Positions 18,119 to 27,041 of a stretch of 64,000 nucleotides of DNA are shown here, in pieces. The notes beneath the pieces were generated by a model. The model was given only the letters and a program-made list of their open reading frames with translations. It was not told the origin of the DNA and did no database searches. The DNA comes from JAVJUV01 sp047314965 (GTDB lineage Bacteria; Pseudomonadota; Alphaproteobacteria; Rhodobacterales; Rhodobacteraceae): assembly GCF_047314965.1 (NCBI RefSeq), contig NZ_JBLBVK010000043.1:48593-112592 (forward strand), read 5' to 3'. Position numbers and translations under genes: made by a program. Within the stretch, counting starts at the first letter, position 1. Every line of letters begins with the position of its first letter.

Positions 18119-19084
18119 CTAACCGGCCCCGCTGGCTTCGTACGTGGCCTCGAAATAGAGAACCGGCCCGGCACCGATCGAATGCTTGAAATAGGCCCGG
18201 TTCGGAGAGTTCGCGCCGTTGAAATCCACCTTCGGCGCCCCTTCGGACAGGGCGCGGTCCAGGATATCGAAATAAAGAAGCGTGCCCCCGAACCGGGTAT
18301 CGCCGGTTCCGACCACCGGCACATGCACAGTGCCGTCACGATCCGAAAACACCAAGGCGATGGCGCAGGCCGTACCGTCGCTTTTCCTCACGGCCTGCAG
18401 CGTCCCGCGCCCCGATTCCAGGAAGAACCGGGCATAGACCGGCAGAAGCCGCATCTCGACGGGCGACGGCTCCACGCCTTGCCGCTCGAATGTTTGACGG
18501 TAAAGCGCGACCAGTTCCTCCACAGTACCGTCCCCGGCGGACAAGACGCCTTCCCGGCTCTGCGCATAGCCCTCCTCTTGCCGACGCGCGCTTCGTGCGC
18601 TCAACCGGATGCTTTCGCGCGTCTCGCCGGACAATGTGCGGATGGCGGTATAGCGGGGCAACAGCCGGACACGCGGCAAATCCGGCTGGTGGTAATGAAC
18701 CCAGTCCAGACCGCGAACGTCTCCCAGCATCGGATGAAGCGACAGCGAGAAATGGCTCTCCTCACGGGCGACACCGGTGACAAGGTCCTCCGTTATCTCG
18801 ATTTCATACTGGGTGCGCTTGGCCGGGGCAGCACGCCAGACCTCTTCGTGAAACACTATCCCCTGATAGTAGCACCATGGCAGGAACCGGCCGCCCAATC
18901 GTTCGGCCTCGATGACGGCCAGCCCGGCGATCACCACGCCTTTCCGCTCCAGTCCCCAGAACCGGAACGGCACGTCGAATATCTCAACGAACTCCGGTTC
19001 CAGAAAGACCGTGCGTTGCGGCGAACGCTCAAGCAGATCAACCCACTCCTGCGGGTCGAGCGGCCTGACGCAGCCCAGCTTCAC
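18119..19084 (-). CDS. FemAB/BioF2-like GNAT acyltransferase
   Basis: 321 residues with the tandem-GNAT layout of the FemAB family. There is an N-terminal half around WCYYQGIVFHEEVW and a C-terminal half with the long helix pair (RLSARSARRQEEGYAQ), the YRQTFERQGVEPSP segment typical of this group, and a core VVGTGDTRFGGTLLYFDILDRAL. These proteins transfer amino-acyl or acyl groups onto glycans or peptidoglycan. The GTG start overlaps the stop of the upstream FAD enzyme, so the two are coupled. The exact acceptor is unknown. Confidence 0.7.
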   Translation of the reverse strand: MKLGCVRPLDPQEWVDLLERSPQRTVFLEPEFVEIFDVPFRFWGLERKGVVIAGLAVIEAERLGGRFLPWCYYQGIVFHEEVWRAAPAKRTQYEIEITEDLVTGVAREESHFSLSLHPMLGDVRGLDWVHYHQPDLPRVRLLPRYTAIRTLSGETRESIRLSARSARRQEEGYAQSREGVLSAGDGTVEELVALYRQTFERQGVEPSPVEMRLLPVYARFFLESGRGTLQAVRKSDGTACAIALVFSDRDGTVHVPVVGTGDTRFGGTLLYFDILDRALSEGAPKVDFNGANSPNRAYFKHSIGAGPVLYFEATYEASGAG

Positions 19085-20415
19085 GACAAGATTCCAAGGC
19101 GGCGCAAATCGTCGATCGCTTCCTTCCGCGTCAGCGCATAAGGATCAGGCAATACGATCTTGTCACCAAAGCGCGCGTCCATCCGCTCGAAGAACGTCTC
19201 GACCGCCGCTTCTATCCCGACCAGCGGAAACTTGTAGGTCGCCGGCACCCGGAACGATTTGGCCTTGCGATAGCTCTCGGCGCTCACTGCGCCGGTTTCC
19301 CGCGCCTCCGAGAAAATCCGGTCGATATGCGCCTCGGGATCGGACCAGTGCGCGTCGTTCAGGTCCACCGGCTCTTCAACGCAGATGACGCCGTAACCCT
19401 CGTGGTCCACGCACCCCATGTAGTTGAGGAAATTCGTGATCCGCGAGGACAGGTGCCCCGTGTCATAGTCCACGACATAATAGGGCGCCACGACGCTTTC
19501 GGCGGGCACCACGAAGCAGTGAAAGATCTCTGGCAGAACATGGGTTCGCTCAGCGATGGTGGTTCCCCCGGTCAGGATGCGCTCGGTCTCGCGGATATCC
19601 GTTCCGAAGATTACTCGTCCGAAGCCGATTTCCGCGCCGCTGCCGCGCGCTGTGCCGGTTTCCGCGTCGAACACATCCAGACTGGTCTCAGTAAGCACCG
19701 TCACACCCGCCCGGTCGAGCGCGTCCTCCAGTGCCCGTCGCACGCGCTCAAGGCTGTCGCCCTTCGGGTAAAGATTGACCCGCGCGCTGTCGACCGAGAC
19801 CTTCCGCGCGGCCAGGAAGGAATCCATGAAAGCCGATTTCTTCAGATCCAGCGATATGTCCTGATCGAAAAGCTTCTTGCGGCCAAGGTACGAAACCATC
19901 GACCTTGTCCGCGGACTGACCTCTTCGGGATCGCGCCGAATGAACTTGCGCGTCAGTTCCCGCAGCCTGGGATACAGAACCGGACCCCCGTCATGGCGAA
20001 GGACGTCATCGAAATTCGCAAACTCGGGCGGCTTCCCCTTTTCCTCAAGCCTCTGCGCGAACAGCGCCTCGAACGCTTCCACGGCAACGTCATCACCTAG
20101 GGACTGCCAGTCCGGAATCGCGAAATCCGAGTTCAGATGCCCCGCCATGTAAGAGCCATATTCGAACCCGATATCCTGCATCACGTCCGGTCCGATCATG
20201 TCCTCGATCATCTCGGCATCACTCGGCTCGAAATTGTCGAAAAACTGCGGACCCTTGTCGATCCAGTATCCGTCCCAGTGGATGGGCGAGAGAAACCCGC
20301 CGATCTTCGGCCCCTGCTCCACCAACGCCACGGACTGCCCCTGCCGCGCCAGGGCCCAGGCAGCGGCGACCGATTTGAAGCCCCCCCCGACAACGATCGT
20401 ATCGAAGCTATCCAT
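19081..20415 (-). CDS. FAD-dependent amine-oxidase-type oxidoreductase
   Basis: 444 residues. The dinucleotide fold opens with TIVVGGGFKSVAAAWALARQ and the FAD-ribose glutamate is in VALVEQGPKIGG; IHWDGYWIDKGPQFFD is the following active-site-like strand. I took the ATG at 20415 because the Rossmann motif starts there; the open frame extends 76 codons upstream with no protein-like sequence. Relatives include protoporphyrinogen-oxidase-like and UDP-galactopyranose-mutase-like flavoproteins, so it could oxidise or isomerise a sugar. It overlaps the methyltransferase upstream by 8 bp. Confidence 0.65.
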   Translation of the reverse strand: MDSFDTIVVGGGFKSVAAAWALARQGQSVALVEQGPKIGGFLSPIHWDGYWIDKGPQFFDNFEPSDAEMIEDMIGPDVMQDIGFEYGSYMAGHLNSDFAIPDWQSLGDDVAVEAFEALFAQRLEEKGKPPEFANFDDVLRHDGGPVLYPRLRELTRKFIRRDPEEVSPRTRSMVSYLGRKKLFDQDISLDLKKSAFMDSFLAARKVSVDSARVNLYPKGDSLERVRRALEDALDRAGVTVLTETSLDVFDAETGTARGSGAEIGFGRVIFGTDIRETERILTGGTTIAERTHVLPEIFHCFVVPAESVVAPYYVVDYDTGHLSSRITNFLNYMGCVDHEGYGVICVEEPVDLNDAHWSDPEAHIDRIFSEARETGAVSAESYRKAKSFRVPATYKFPLVGIEAAVETFFERMDARFGDKIVLPDPYALTRKEAIDDLRRLGILS

Positions 20416-21064
20416 CGTAGGCCGCCTCCACGATCCAGCTCGTGTGATCGTACCCTGTCCGGGCATCCCGGTCGGAAATATGCCGAAGTGCCAGAATGCG
20501 GTAACCCGCAAACACCTCGGCAACGTCCTTTTCGGTGAAGAACGCGGTCCGCCCAAGCGGCCGGAACACGCCGCCCGTGAACTCCGACCAGCTTCCGTCG
20601 CCCATGTCACGACCCAGCAGCCGCCCCGAATTATCCCAGGCAAAACCCTGCCAGAAAAGGCGCGCTCCCGGGTTCAGACAAGACCGAAGCCGCTGGTAGA
20701 AACCGATCGCCGTCGACACCGAGGAATGGGTCGTGGCACAGCGATCAACGACGAGGTCGAATGCCTCTTCGCCTGGATCGAATGTCTCGAAATCGGCGAT
20801 GCGAAACGTGATGGCCTCGGAGGGATGCGCCTGCCGCGCCGCCGCGATTGCGGAAGCGCTGAAATCGATCCCCAGAACCCGGATACTCTGGCGCGCCAGA
20901 AAATCGGAATGCACTCCGGAACCACAACCCACGTCCAACGCCGACAGCACTCCGTCTCCGAGAGCGGGCCTGTTGCGATAGAAAAAAGAAACGACCTCTG
21001 AAAACGGATAGCGATTAAGTTGCTGCCCGCTCGCGTAGATCGCCTCCCACGCATCGTTGGGCAT
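20408..21064 (-). CDS. Class I SAM-dependent methyltransferase
   Basis: 218 residues. SAM motif I is ALDVGCGSGVHSDFL, the strand-2 acidic residue is in GIDFSASAI, and the catalytic-region strand is FDLVVDRCATTHSS. I prefer the ATG at 21064, which has AGGA ten bases upstream; an ATG at 21118 would add 18 residues but has no visible ribosome site. It is part of the minus-strand cluster of glycan-modifying genes and shares its 3' end with the FAD oxidoreductase start. Confidence 0.75.
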   Translation of the reverse strand: MPNDAWEAIYASGQQLNRYPFSEVVSFFYRNRPALGDGVLSALDVGCGSGVHSDFLARQSIRVLGIDFSASAIAAARQAHPSEAITFRIADFETFDPGEEAFDLVVDRCATTHSSVSTAIGFYQRLRSCLNPGARLFWQGFAWDNSGRLLGRDMGDGSWSEFTGGVFRPLGRTAFFTEKDVAEVFAGYRILALRHISDRDARTGYDHTSWIVEAAYDG

Positions 21065-21124
21065 TGCGCGCAGTTCCTGGCTACCTGGGCCGAAGCTTAG
21101 ACCAGGTTGGTTCCGCATTAAAGT

Positions 21125-22069
21125 CTAAGTGCCGAGGCTATCCGACGTCAGCGGGTCTTGCGCAGCAGGCGGGAGCTTCCACCGCCGGTGAATCCAGAAC
21201 CACTGATCCATGTTCTCGCGCACCAGTTCTTCGACGATATCGTTATACGCCTGCATCATCGCTTCCGGTTCGCCGTGCGGGATGGGCTCGGCCACGTGAA
21301 TGCGGAAATGCAGCCCGTCGATGTCGCGCAATGCGAAGACCGGAACCAGCAGCGCATCGTACTTGACCGCCCATTCCGCGGCGGACAGGGGCGTATGCGC
21401 AGGCTTGCCGAAAAAGGACAGGACAGGTGCATTGGTATTGGCAACATCGGCAACGATGCCAACGCAACCGCCGGACTTGAGATGCCGGACAAGGTTCGAT
21501 ACTCCTGCCCGCCCCAGCGGAAAGACAGGCTCGGCGATGGCAGAAATCGCTTCGACATACCGCCGGTTGAAGGCCTTGTTCGACATGGGCTTGTACAGAG
21601 CGGCGATGTTCAGGCCTTGACGGGACAGGATGCCTCGAACGACATCGTAATTGCCCAGATGCGCGGTGATGAGAACCATCGGCCGGGCATCCGCTTTGGC
21701 CGCCTCCAGTGCCGCGACACCAGGCCCCTCGAACTTTGTCGAGGCGCTATGGCGCAGAAATTCCTCTCCCGAGTATATCTCGATCAGTGCCCGTCCGACA
21801 TTATTGCACACCCTGCGCGCAATTCGCCTCACTTCATGCTCAGGCACCTCGGGCATGACCAGCGCCAGATTCTCATGCACGCGCAGCTTCCAGCCGGAGA
21901 AAGGAGCTACGACAGTCGACACCAGCCAGCCAATGAACCTGACGCGGAGGCCGTAGGGCAAAAGCAGGGCAACACCGATGAACATGCTGAAAAAAAAGTT
22001 CTGAAGCCGATCCTTTGCCTCAACGCTGGCAGTTTTTCTGATGGATCGGCTTTTCACTGCGGCTCGCAA
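21125..22069 (-). CDS. LpxL/HtrB-like lysophospholipid or lipid A acyltransferase
   Basis: 314 residues, inner-membrane late acyltransferase family. An N-terminal hydrophobic segment (FFFSMFIGVALLLPYG, about 25-40) precedes the acyltransferase core, whose H-x4-D catalytic motif is HLGNYD; NTNAPVLSFFGKPAHTP is the second family block. The frame begins at a TTG; a GTG four codons later is an alternative. It heads the minus-strand cluster, linking these modification genes to lipid A or another glycolipid. Confidence 0.82.
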   Translation of the reverse strand: MRAAVKSRSIRKTASVEAKDRLQNFFFSMFIGVALLLPYGLRVRFIGWLVSTVVAPFSGWKLRVHENLALVMPEVPEHEVRRIARRVCNNVGRALIEIYSGEEFLRHSASTKFEGPGVAALEAAKADARPMVLITAHLGNYDVVRGILSRQGLNIAALYKPMSNKAFNRRYVEAISAIAEPVFPLGRAGVSNLVRHLKSGGCVGIVADVANTNAPVLSFFGKPAHTPLSAAEWAVKYDALLVPVFALRDIDGLHFRIHVAEPIPHGEPEAMMQAYNDIVEELVRENMDQWFWIHRRWKLPPAAQDPLTSDSLGT

Positions 22070-22345
22070 CCATGTTCGATCGGGACGGACGGTTCGGGAC
22101 GCGTTGTGGGTCTTAAGGAGCAGAAATGCAAGACAGCGACAAGCTCGCGCAGGCGACGGTCATGACGATTTCACTTTGTCCATCCGCGCGCGGTTGTTCC
22201 GACAAGTATCGTGGCGGCTTGGATCAAGAAGGTTGGACAACATGAAGGAACCTGTGTGGTGACCCGGGTATGTTCCCGCTAGAGTGGACGCCAGATGACT
22301 GACGAATTGGAGAGTGTTGGAACGAATGAACAAGGAAGTGGGCAC

Positions 22346-23653
22346 GTGAAGGCAGTGATCGTGAACTTCACCGGAGGACGAGAGAACTGGGGCTGCCAGG
22401 CCACGAGCTACAATCTCTACCGGTTCTCCAAAGTGGTTCTGCAACAATTCGGCCTTGAGAGCCTCGAAACCGTCGCCTTTCCTCCCGGCTGCCTCCTGGA
22501 CATCGTCCAACGGGAAAGGTTCGGCGCGCGCATCCGGAATGTCTTGAGCGATCCGAATGCAAGCGAGACGGATCTTCGGTGGCTTGAGAGTCTCGTTGTG
22601 TCGCGCTTTGGACGCTGGACCGATCGGGTCCGTGGCGCAGATGTCGTCATCTTCCAGGGAGAGGGCAGCATCGGACCCTCGCGGCATTTTGTTCAAACGC
22701 GATTGTTCGGCTTGCCGTACATCGCGGCGCGCCTTTGGAAGAAACCCGTTATTTCTCTCAATCAAACCATCACTTTGCGCAATAGCGCGGACAAAAGCAC
22801 GCTGAAGAACATCTATGAAAGCTTTTCTTTGAACGCCGTCCGCGAACAAGCTTCCGTCGATTTCTGCTCCGAGGTTGGGATTGACGATATTCTGGTTTGC
22901 CCCGACATGGCGTTTTGCGACCTTTTCGATCTGGCGGAGATGAAATCAGGCGCTCCGGATTATTTCTGCGCCACTGGATCGGCGGCATTCGATACATACA
23001 ACCTGGACCAGTATTGCGACACACTCGAAGAGATAGCCTCAATTCTGAGACTTGGCTTGAAGGTTTTGGTCTCGCGGCCCATGGACATGCCCCTGTACCA
23101 ACAGATGTCGCGCCGATTGGGCGACCGGGTAGAACTCGTGTCGTCCAGGCAGGTGCCGAGCTTCCATGACATGCTGGGTATTGTTCGAAACGCGGCGTTC
23201 GTTATCGGCGGACGTTATCATACGTCAATTTCAGCGCTTTCGCAGTTAACGCCTGTAATCTTGACCCCATCGAACAGCCATAAATCTGATGGGATCGGGC
23301 GGCTCTTGGGTATTGATCTGCCTGTCTACCCCGCGAACGAAAGGGAAGCGCTGATCGCGAAGGCACAGGACCTCATCCGGGGGCGCGAACAGGCGGTAAA
23401 TGAGTTGAAGAGTGCACACTCACGCCTCTCCCGGCAATTCGAAGAATTTTCGGTTTCACTTTCTGATTTTCTCGTTTCACAAGGCTATGCCAGAATTTCA
23501 GAAAACGAACCTCGATCCATTGGCGATGCAATCCGAAATTCGGATGTTCCCTGGAATGTCAATAAAGTCCCAAGAGGATTGAGTAAGGTCTTCTCCCAAA
23601 TTTCCGTTGAAAGGAACCTTGCTGCATTTGATTGGCAGCCATCCAGCCAGTAA
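22346..23653 (+). CDS. Polysaccharide pyruvyltransferase-family protein
   Basis: 435 residues. The opening KAVIVNFTGGRENWGCQATS and the C-terminal GRYHTSISALSQLTP are the PF04230 signatures; IFQGEGSIGP is the typical middle motif. The family adds pyruvate ketals to exopolysaccharide sugars. I prefer the GTG at 22346 with AGGAAG upstream; an ATG at 22295 would add 17 residues. The last 80 residues are not family-typical. The gene stands alone and is visibly poorer in G/C at third positions than its neighbours, suggesting separate acquisition. Confidence 0.82.
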   Translation: MKAVIVNFTGGRENWGCQATSYNLYRFSKVVLQQFGLESLETVAFPPGCLLDIVQRERFGARIRNVLSDPNASETDLRWLESLVVSRFGRWTDRVRGADVVIFQGEGSIGPSRHFVQTRLFGLPYIAARLWKKPVISLNQTITLRNSADKSTLKNIYESFSLNAVREQASVDFCSEVGIDDILVCPDMAFCDLFDLAEMKSGAPDYFCATGSAAFDTYNLDQYCDTLEEIASILRLGLKVLVSRPMDMPLYQQMSRRLGDRVELVSSRQVPSFHDMLGIVRNAAFVIGGRYHTSISALSQLTPVILTPSNSHKSDGIGRLLGIDLPVYPANEREALIAKAQDLIRGREQAVNELKSAHSRLSRQFEEFSVSLSDFLVSQGYARISENEPRSIGDAIRNSDVPWNVNKVPRGLSKVFSQISVERNLAAFDWQPSSQ

Positions 23654-23817
23654 AGGCGAATTTCAGATGATGCCTTTCCAAAATCTCCGATTTCCAGTTT
23701 TGATCTCGCAAAACTGGACAGGCCGACAATTCCATTTTCAGCCTGTCCGAATGGTATCCGGTTAAAATTCGAGGTCGCCTCTACTCGCCATCAAGGCGAC
23801 GCAAGCGCGAGGTTTGC

Positions 23818-23835
23818 GGCGGTCGTCGTGCCGCC
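23818..23835 (-). terminator. Hairpin downstream of the FKBP gene
   Basis: GGCGG/CCGCC stem with an 8-nt loop, 8 bases past the FKBP stop on the minus strand. There is no clear T-run, so it is a weak terminator candidate. The surrounding 190-bp gap to the pyruvyltransferase stop (convergent) holds no other recognisable element. Confidence 0.3.
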
Positions 23836-23842
23836 TGTCCCC

Positions 23843-24271
23843 CTAGACGATCTCGACCAGCTCGATCTCGAAGGTCAGGTCCTGACCGGCCAGCGGATGG
23901 TTCGCATCCAGGATGACCTCGGTTTCGGTCACTTCGCTGACCGTCACCATCACGGGCTGACCCGAAGGCGTCGACAACTGCAGGCGAGTGCCGATATCCA
24001 GCGGAATGTCATCGGGGACCTTATCGCGCGGGAAGGACTGCATCCCGTTCGGATCACGCTGCCCATAGGCATCGTCGGCAGGTATCTCGACGGTCTTCTG
24101 GTCACCCACTGTCATTCCGTCCACGGCCTTGTCGAAACCGGGGATCACCTGGCCCGATCCCAGCGTGAATTCCAGCGGATCACGACCAGCCGATGAATCG
24201 AAGGTCGATCCGTCCGACAGCGTGCCTGTGTAATGAATACGGACCGTATCGCCCGCCTTGGCTTCTGACAT
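23843..24271 (-). CDS. FKBP-type peptidyl-prolyl isomerase, SlyD-like
   Basis: 142 residues. FKBP core motifs VRIHYTGTLSDGSTFDSS, PLEFTLGSGQVIPGFDKAV and GMTVGDQKTVEIP are followed by a SlyD-type insert-in-flap domain (AYGQRDPNGMQSFPRDKVP...), and the tail returns to the core (NHPLAGQDLTFEIELVEI). It lacks the histidine-rich metal tail of E. coli SlyD. It acts as a cytoplasmic folding helper. I chose the ATG at 24271; the open frame extends 12 codons further. Confidence 0.92.
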   Translation of the reverse strand: MSEAKAGDTVRIHYTGTLSDGSTFDSSAGRDPLEFTLGSGQVIPGFDKAVDGMTVGDQKTVEIPADDAYGQRDPNGMQSFPRDKVPDDIPLDIGTRLQLSTPSGQPVMVTVSEVTETEVILDANHPLAGQDLTFEIELVEIV

Positions 24272-24416
24272 GTGTTCACTTTCTTTCTGGAGAAATTTGC
24301 GGGCCATCCCGGCCCAGGCGATCCCCGACAGCCCAACATGTCTGCCGCTTCATGTAAACCCCACCTTTCCCCTGCCCGCGTCCCGTGCCAGTCTCCGCGC
24401 GGAAAGGAGCCCGATC

Positions 24417-25103
24417 ATGCCCGTCACCACCTGCGTTTTCGACGCCTATGGCACGCTCTTCGACGTTGCCGCCGCCGCCCGTGTCGCCGCCGAGCAGCCG
24501 GGACAGGAGGAACTGGCCCGCGTGTGGCCGAAACTGGCCGCCGACTGGCGCACCAAGCAGTTGCAATACACCTGGCTGCGGGCCGTGACCGGCGACCATG
24601 TCTCGTTCTGGGAAGTCACCAAGGACGGGCTCGACTGGGCAATGGAAGCCTCGGGCCTCGACGATCCGGTCCTGCGCGAAACGCTTCTCGCCCTGTACTG
24701 GGAACTCCCGGCCTACAAGGAAGTGCCCGCGATGCTCGCCACCCTCAAGGCCGAGGGCTTCCTGACGGCGATCCTCTCCAACGGCTCGCCCGATATGCTG
24801 GCCGGCGCAGTCGACTTCGCCGGTGTCGAACTCTGGCTCGATGCGGTGCTTTCCGTCGAAGACGTCCAGGTGTTCAAGCCCGCGCGGCGCGTCTACGACA
24901 TGGTGCACAACCGCTTCGGCACCCAGCCCGAACAGGTGCTCTTCGTCTCGTCGAACGGCTGGGACGCCGCCGCCGCGTCCGCCTACGGCTTCCAGACCGC
25001 CTGGGTCAACCGCGCCGGCGAACCGATGGATCGCCTTCCCGCGAAGCCGCAACACATCCTGCCCGATCTCACCACCATCCCAGAGCTCGCGAAATCCCTC
25101 TGA
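24417..25103 (+). CDS. Haloacid dehalogenase, type II
   Basis: 228-residue HAD hydrolase with the type II L-2-haloacid dehalogenase pattern: nucleophile aspartate in VFDAYGTLFD (D9), LSNGSP, VFKPARRVYD (lysine) and SSNGWDAAAASAYGF, the SSNxWD block that separates dehalogenases from HAD phosphatases. The ATG at 24417 follows a good GGAAAGGAG. It starts a three-gene overlapping operon with an alpha/beta hydrolase and a PLP dehydratase. The physiological substrate is unproven. Confidence 0.88.
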   Translation: MPVTTCVFDAYGTLFDVAAAARVAAEQPGQEELARVWPKLAADWRTKQLQYTWLRAVTGDHVSFWEVTKDGLDWAMEASGLDDPVLRETLLALYWELPAYKEVPAMLATLKAEGFLTAILSNGSPDMLAGAVDFAGVELWLDAVLSVEDVQVFKPARRVYDMVHNRFGTQPEQVLFVSSNGWDAAAASAYGFQTAWVNRAGEPMDRLPAKPQHILPDLTTIPELAKSL

Positions 25104-25924
25104 TGCCCCACTTCACCGCTCCCGACGGCGCCCGACTGCATTATTCCGACGAAGGCGCCGGCAAGCCCGTTCTCGCCCTCTCGGGTCTGACCCGGAACTC
25201 TACCGATTTCGACTACGTGGCCCCGCATCTGTCGGGCGTCCGCCTGATCCGAATGGACTATCGCGGCCGCGGCAAGTCCGAGTGGACAGGGGCAGACACC
25301 TACACCGTACCAAACGAGTCGCTCGACGCCCTCGCGCTCCTCGACCATCTCGGCATCGAGAAATCTGCCATCCTCGGCACCTCCCGCGGCGGCCTCATTG
25401 CAATGGGCCTCGCCGCAGGGGCCAAGGAACGCCTGACGGGCGTCGCCCTTGTCGACATCGGCCCCGAAATCGCGCCCGCGGGCCTTGAGGTCATCAAGAA
25501 TTTCGTAGGGCGCAACCCCGGGGTTCAAACCCTTGCCCACGCCACCGCAATCCGGGCGGAACTGATGCACGGCTTCGCCAGCGTCCCCGAAAGCCGCTGG
25601 GCCGAAGAGGTCGCCAAGCACTACATCGAGACCCCGGAGGGTCTGAAGATCAACTACGACCCCGCGCTCCGGGACGCGACGCTCAAGATTGCCGACGCGC
25701 CGCCCATCGACCTCTGGCCGTTCTTCGACGCACTCCAGGGCCTGCCGCTCGCACTGATCCGCGGCATGAACTCCGACCTCCTGACGCGCGAGACTGCAGA
25801 CGAAATGCGCCGCCGCCGCCCCGACATGATCTTCGCCGATGTCCCCGACAGGGGACACGTGCCTTTCCTCGACGAACCCGAAGCGCTCCGCGCCCTCAAC
25901 CAGTGGATCGACCTCCTGCCATGA
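25103..25924 (+). CDS. Alpha/beta hydrolase
   Basis: 273 residues with the alpha/beta-hydrolase fold: oxyanion-region LSGLTRNSTDFDY, the YRGRGKS turn, nucleophile serine in LGTSRGGLIAMG, and the histidine in RGHVPFLDEPEA. Length and motifs resemble lactone or ester hydrolases and meta-cleavage hydrolases; I cannot fix the substrate. The ATG shares one base with the dehalogenase stop (TGATG) and the gene's own stop overlaps the next start (ATGA). Confidence 0.82.
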   Translation: MPHFTAPDGARLHYSDEGAGKPVLALSGLTRNSTDFDYVAPHLSGVRLIRMDYRGRGKSEWTGADTYTVPNESLDALALLDHLGIEKSAILGTSRGGLIAMGLAAGAKERLTGVALVDIGPEIAPAGLEVIKNFVGRNPGVQTLAHATAIRAELMHGFASVPESRWAEEVAKHYIETPEGLKINYDPALRDATLKIADAPPIDLWPFFDALQGLPLALIRGMNSDLLTRETADEMRRRRPDMIFADVPDRGHVPFLDEPEALRALNQWIDLLP

Positions 25925-26883
25925 CCATCGACATCAAAGCCGCAGCCCAGCGCCTTGCCGGTCACGCCTTGCGCACACCGCTCCTGAACGCGCCGCTCCT
26001 CGACGCGGCTGCCGGAAGGCGCATCTTCGTGAAGGCCGAGTGCCTGCAGAAAACCGGTTCGTTCAAGTACCGCGGCGCGCGCAGCGCCGTCTCGGCGCTC
26101 GATCCCGAGACGCGTGCACGCGGCGTGATCGCCTTCTCCTCCGGCAACCACGCGCAGGGCGTTGCGCTGGCCGCACGCGAGATGGGCGCGCCCGCCGTCA
26201 TCATCATGCCCGCCGACGCACCCGCGATGAAAATCCGCAATACCGAAGCCTACGGCGCCGAGGTCGTCCTTTACGACCGCGCCAACGAAGACCGCGACGC
26301 GATCGGCGCGCGGCTCTCCGAAGAGCGCGGCCTGACACTGATCAAGCCGTTCGACAACGAGCAGGTGATTTCGGGTCAGGGCACGACCGGTCTGGAGATC
26401 GCCCAGCAGGCCGCGGAAGCAGGCGTCACCCAGGCCGACGTTCTCGTATGCTGCGGCGGGGGTGGCCTGACCTCCGGCATCGCCCTCGCTCTCGAAGCCG
26501 AGGCTCCCGGCCTCACCGCACGACCCGTTGAACCCGAAGGCTTCGACGATGTCGCCCGGTCCCTCGCGACGGGCGCGATCCAGACCAACAACCGGATGTC
26601 AGGCTCGATCTGTGACGCCATCGTCACGCCCCGCCCCGGCGATCTCACTTTCCCGATCCTGAAGCGGCTCTGCGGACCCGGCCTCGCTGTTCCGGATGAT
26701 GACGCGCTGCGGGCCATGGCAATGGCCTTCACCCACCTGAAGATCGTTGTGGAACCGGGCGGAGCCGTCGCGCTGGCCGCAGCGCTCTGGCACCACGAAG
26801 ACAGCCGCGACGTCATCGTCGTCTGCTCGGGCGGCAACGTGGATGCCGATGTTTTCCGGGGCGCACTGGAGAGGTTCGCCTGA
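25921..26883 (+). CDS. PLP-dependent threonine/serine dehydratase-family enzyme
   Basis: 320-residue fold-type II PLP enzyme. The cofactor lysine is in KTGSFKYRGA (K49), followed by SSGNHAQGVALAA and the phosphate loop CCGGGGLTSG. It lacks the C-terminal ACT regulatory domain of biosynthetic IlvA, so it is a catabolic-type dehydratase or serine/threonine racemase-like enzyme. It is the last gene of the dehalogenase operon, coupled to the hydrolase by ATGA. Confidence 0.85.
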   Translation: MTIDIKAAAQRLAGHALRTPLLNAPLLDAAAGRRIFVKAECLQKTGSFKYRGARSAVSALDPETRARGVIAFSSGNHAQGVALAAREMGAPAVIIMPADAPAMKIRNTEAYGAEVVLYDRANEDRDAIGARLSEERGLTLIKPFDNEQVISGQGTTGLEIAQQAAEAGVTQADVLVCCGGGGLTSGIALALEAEAPGLTARPVEPEGFDDVARSLATGAIQTNNRMSGSICDAIVTPRPGDLTFPILKRLCGPGLAVPDDDALRAMAMAFTHLKIVVEPGGAVALAAALWHHEDSRDVIVVCSGGNVDADVFRGALERFA

Positions 26884-26950
26884 GGCAGAAAGGCGCGGCG
26901 TACGAACCACGCTCGCCCCATGACCCTCCCGCATTTCGGGCGCACCGCCC

Positions 26951-26972
26951 GACAGCTGAAATGTCAGCTATC
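26951..26972. terminator. Hairpin between convergent genes
   Basis: A nine-base stem with one mismatch (GACAGCTGA/TCAGCTATC) and an AATG loop lies in the 158-bp gap between the convergent dehydratase and ZntB-like genes. It lacks a T-run. Its position fits a bidirectional terminator, but support is only structural. Confidence 0.35.
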
Positions 26973-27041
26973 GCCCTGTCGCCTTGTTGGCAGATCATAC
27001 AGCATCGAGAAACTGCGAAGCAGCTTCGATCTTCGTCAAAC

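Noticed and set aside
20416..20643. 76-codon N-terminal extension of the FAD oxidoreductase
   Set aside because: Low-complexity sequence antisense to the neighbouring methyltransferase gene; the FAD motif begins right after the ATG at 20415.
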